Source: Leptobrachium leishanense (Eukaryota > Chordata > Amphibia > Anura > Megophryidae). Taken from it: a DNA stretch of 64,000 nucleotides. Every line of letters begins with the position of its first letter. Position 1 is the stretch's first letter. A program made the position numbers and the translations under genes. The notes beneath the pieces are model-generated. The model ran no database searches and was not told the origin of the DNA. It saw only the letters and a list, made by a program, of their open reading frames with translations. The stretch is taken from positions 379,561,120 through 379,625,119 of the forward strand of contig CM019064.1 of NCBI GenBank assembly GCA_009667805.1, read 5' to 3'. This document shows positions 61,961 to 64,000 of this stretch, one piece after another.

Positions 61961-63616
61961 TCATTGTAAATTTAAAAAAGAGATGCACAGCTACTAGAGG
62001 ATAACCCCAGTTATGAATATAAAATCAGGTATAATGCAGCTTCATAAAGAGCACAACTCCGACTGCACCCCACCTGCCAACCGCGTCAGGTCTAGGAACA
62101 TGTGACGGGCGTGTCTGCCGAGATGCGTGATCATGGTGCAACTCACATCATTGCAGCAATTTCTGGCTACCCTGCACTTGCCGATCAGAGCTGCTCATGA
62201 AAGAGCATCTAAAGGCTTCAGATTTAAATTTACCCATTTCAGCACCACAGGTGCCATTAAACAGGCACCGGTGGTGCATTTTCCCTCAGGCCTCCTGAAA
62301 ACTCTGATAGCCTAGGGCTGGTGGGTGATCGGTAGGTCACAAGGCCAGAGCGTTTGAGTTGGCAGGTCTGTTATGCTGAACTTTTCTTTGCCAACTTGGC
62401 TTTAACATAACTGATTTTCTAAGGTGTATGCAGGGGTTGTTCCTACAGTGCCCAGGCACACCCTAATGTTGGGTGAATAGGCCCTCTTTCATCTCCTGCA
62501 TTGACTTTTTAGATGTCCCTTATTTGGTTCATGATGAATAACTTAATAAAATGACTGTATCTCTGATTACAGACTTATTATTTCTAATGAAAAATGTGCG
62601 TTTTGTGCAAAATAATCTAAACATAAGTTTTCCATTAATAAATGTTTCATGGGTGCGTACCCCAGTGCAGACTTTTTCAATAAATGGTGTATTTTCAATA
62701 AAGATGACACTCATTTATTGCATCAGGGTGGGCATCAGCTCTGTAACCGTGGTCTTGCAACCAGCATGCCCTCTGTTTCATATTACATGCAATGGATCCT
62801 AAAATATATTTTATTTAAAGCCATTTTTCACTGGGGTTAAATGCCATTTGAAACATCTGGTTTCCCGTGGAGGAGTATTGCTCCTTTCTATTGGGACAGC
62901 TGCTTTCCTTCATAACCTGCTATAGAAGAAAAGAAGAAAAAAAAAGGGAATTTTTTTTTTCTTTTAATGATGTGCATTAAGAATAGATCATTACTCTCTG
63001 TCCATCCTAGAATAGTTGCACCATTCCAGTCAATGACTCAGATTTAAGGCATTTTCTATAATTTTTGGCAATTTTCGTCTCTGTCTGTATCTGAGTGGTT
63101 TTATGGTTTCTATTTTTCAAAATCAATTGCTATAACAGCTAAACTCCCAAGGGGATGAAAAACACTTCCATCCTTAGGGTACCACAACTTACAAAAAAAA
63201 CCTAAAACAAAAACAACAACCAAACAAAAAATGTTCTGCATGTTATCTTCTTAAAAATAACATCTAGAAGCTAATGGAAACAAATCAAAACGCTCCTGCA
63301 GATTTAAAAAGATGACAGGATTTTCTCCAGAAAAAATAAAAAGAATTTATAAAAATTATCTTAAAGAAATGAGAGGTGCAAAGAATTTTAATAATGTATT
63401 AATACAATACACATAAAAAAAAAATAATAAAAAAGGTAAATGGTGGGGGCCATCCACTGAGGCAGGTGGGAAGTGCCACATTAAAAAAGTAGCAAATATC
63501 AATTATAAAAGGTACACATCACTTGGCTATTGGCAAAGGCTGATAACACTTTTTTATTAAGAAGAATTTTCCTGAAAATCAAACTTATGTGATAAATCAG
63601 TTAAAATGTTGTTGTG
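61961..63616. other. Intergenic, nothing recognised
   Basis: No exon, RNA gene or repeat family that I can name. A- and T-rich tracts occur at 62930-62965 and 63190-63230. Confidence 0.45.
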
Positions 63617-63660
63617 TATCCCACTGATGAAGCTTTGTATAGCGAAACAGGTCTGCGGCA
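63617..63660 (+). ncRNA. Hammerhead-ribozyme-like motif, degenerate stem III
   Basis: CCCA (63620-63623), consensus core CTGATGA (63624-63630), short stem II GCT...AGC, GAAAC (63644-63648), then AGGTC where other copies have GCGTH, and TGCGG. Stem I pairs only with one bulge. Core intact, stem III broken. Confidence 0.5.
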
Positions 63661-64000
63661 TTTTAAACTATTGAATTGTTTTTTTATTTTATTGATTTTA
63701 ATAAAATAGTTTTAAAATATTGCTAGCGTCTGCCTGTCCTGTTTTGGTGGAGCTACTAACACGAGCATCGCTCCTGAGGAAAAAAGAGGGTCTGGTGCTC
63801 CTTTGATTCACCGGCTGCTTTGTATTTGGTGTCTCTTGGATAAAAAGGCACCAATAAGTGTGAGTAGGCTATAACTCACCTTACATCCTTAAACAATCTG
63901 CAAATTGTATATATTTGTTTAAACCGTGGGATCCCCTCATGAGGAAAAGGCCACATTCCACTTGACTGTATGCTTGAAAATTTAGAAGAACTTGATTGAG
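63661..64000. other. Flank of the last hammerhead-like repeat
   Basis: An AT-rich tract with TTTTAATAAAATAG follows the motif, as in the copy at 19305-19345. No gene seen to the window end. Confidence 0.4.

Overview
This window reads as vertebrate nuclear DNA, most likely from a frog or another amphibian. That is an inference: the one recognisable host gene is a vertebrate zinc-finger gene with GT-AG introns, and the repeats (CR1- and L2-type LINEs, hAT, piggyBac-like and Tc1 elements, Ty1/copia and BEL/Pao retrotransposons, hammerhead-ribozyme repeats) fit an amphibian genome. There are no bacterial-style operons. Almost all open reading frames outside the elements named here are chance frames, many of them inside tandem repeats.

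Region 1 (about 1-13,000) holds the 3' part of a ZNF385-family gene, closest to ZNF385A, on the + strand. Four coding exons are visible (7085-7360, 8133-8311, 10733-10828, 12243-12467). Their splice sites and phases agree, and together they encode two matrin-type C2H2 fingers and the C-terminus. Its 5' exons lie outside the window. The introns carry a large 0.9 kb x 2 inverted element (8422-10317) and several palindromic MITEs. Upstream are an internally deleted Tc1 element, tRNA-derived SINE copies, L2 tails and a CA-rich minisatellite.

Region 2 (13,000-26,300) has no host gene that I can support. It holds SINEs, MITEs, a hAT MITE with perfect target duplications, and several inverted-repeat elements carrying hammerhead ribozyme motifs.

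Region 3 (26,295-37,328) is one Tc1-like transposon opened by a nest of later insertions: a piggyBac-like element (with a later 413 bp tandem duplication), a hAT element full of an 18 bp minisatellite, and an ORF1-only L1-like LINE that is itself split by a full-length Ty1/copia element. Target duplications mark each layer, so the order of events can be read.

Region 4 (37,330-52,080) contains MITEs, a second piggyBac-like copy, a 5'-truncated CR1-type LINE, a second minisatellite-bearing hAT element (43,952-46,167), solo LTRs, another hammerhead repeat and an L2-type LINE 3' end split by a solo LTR.

Region 5 (52,084-64,000) is led by a BEL/Pao element with identical-looking LTRs but heavily damaged coding sequence, followed by a piggyBac-like MITE, a SINE, a palindromic MITE, two solo LTRs and a last hammerhead-like motif. 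The most interesting system is the hammerhead family: about six copies share the CTGANGA / stem II / GAAACGCGT layout with covarying stems, and three of them lie at or near the centre of large inverted repeats.
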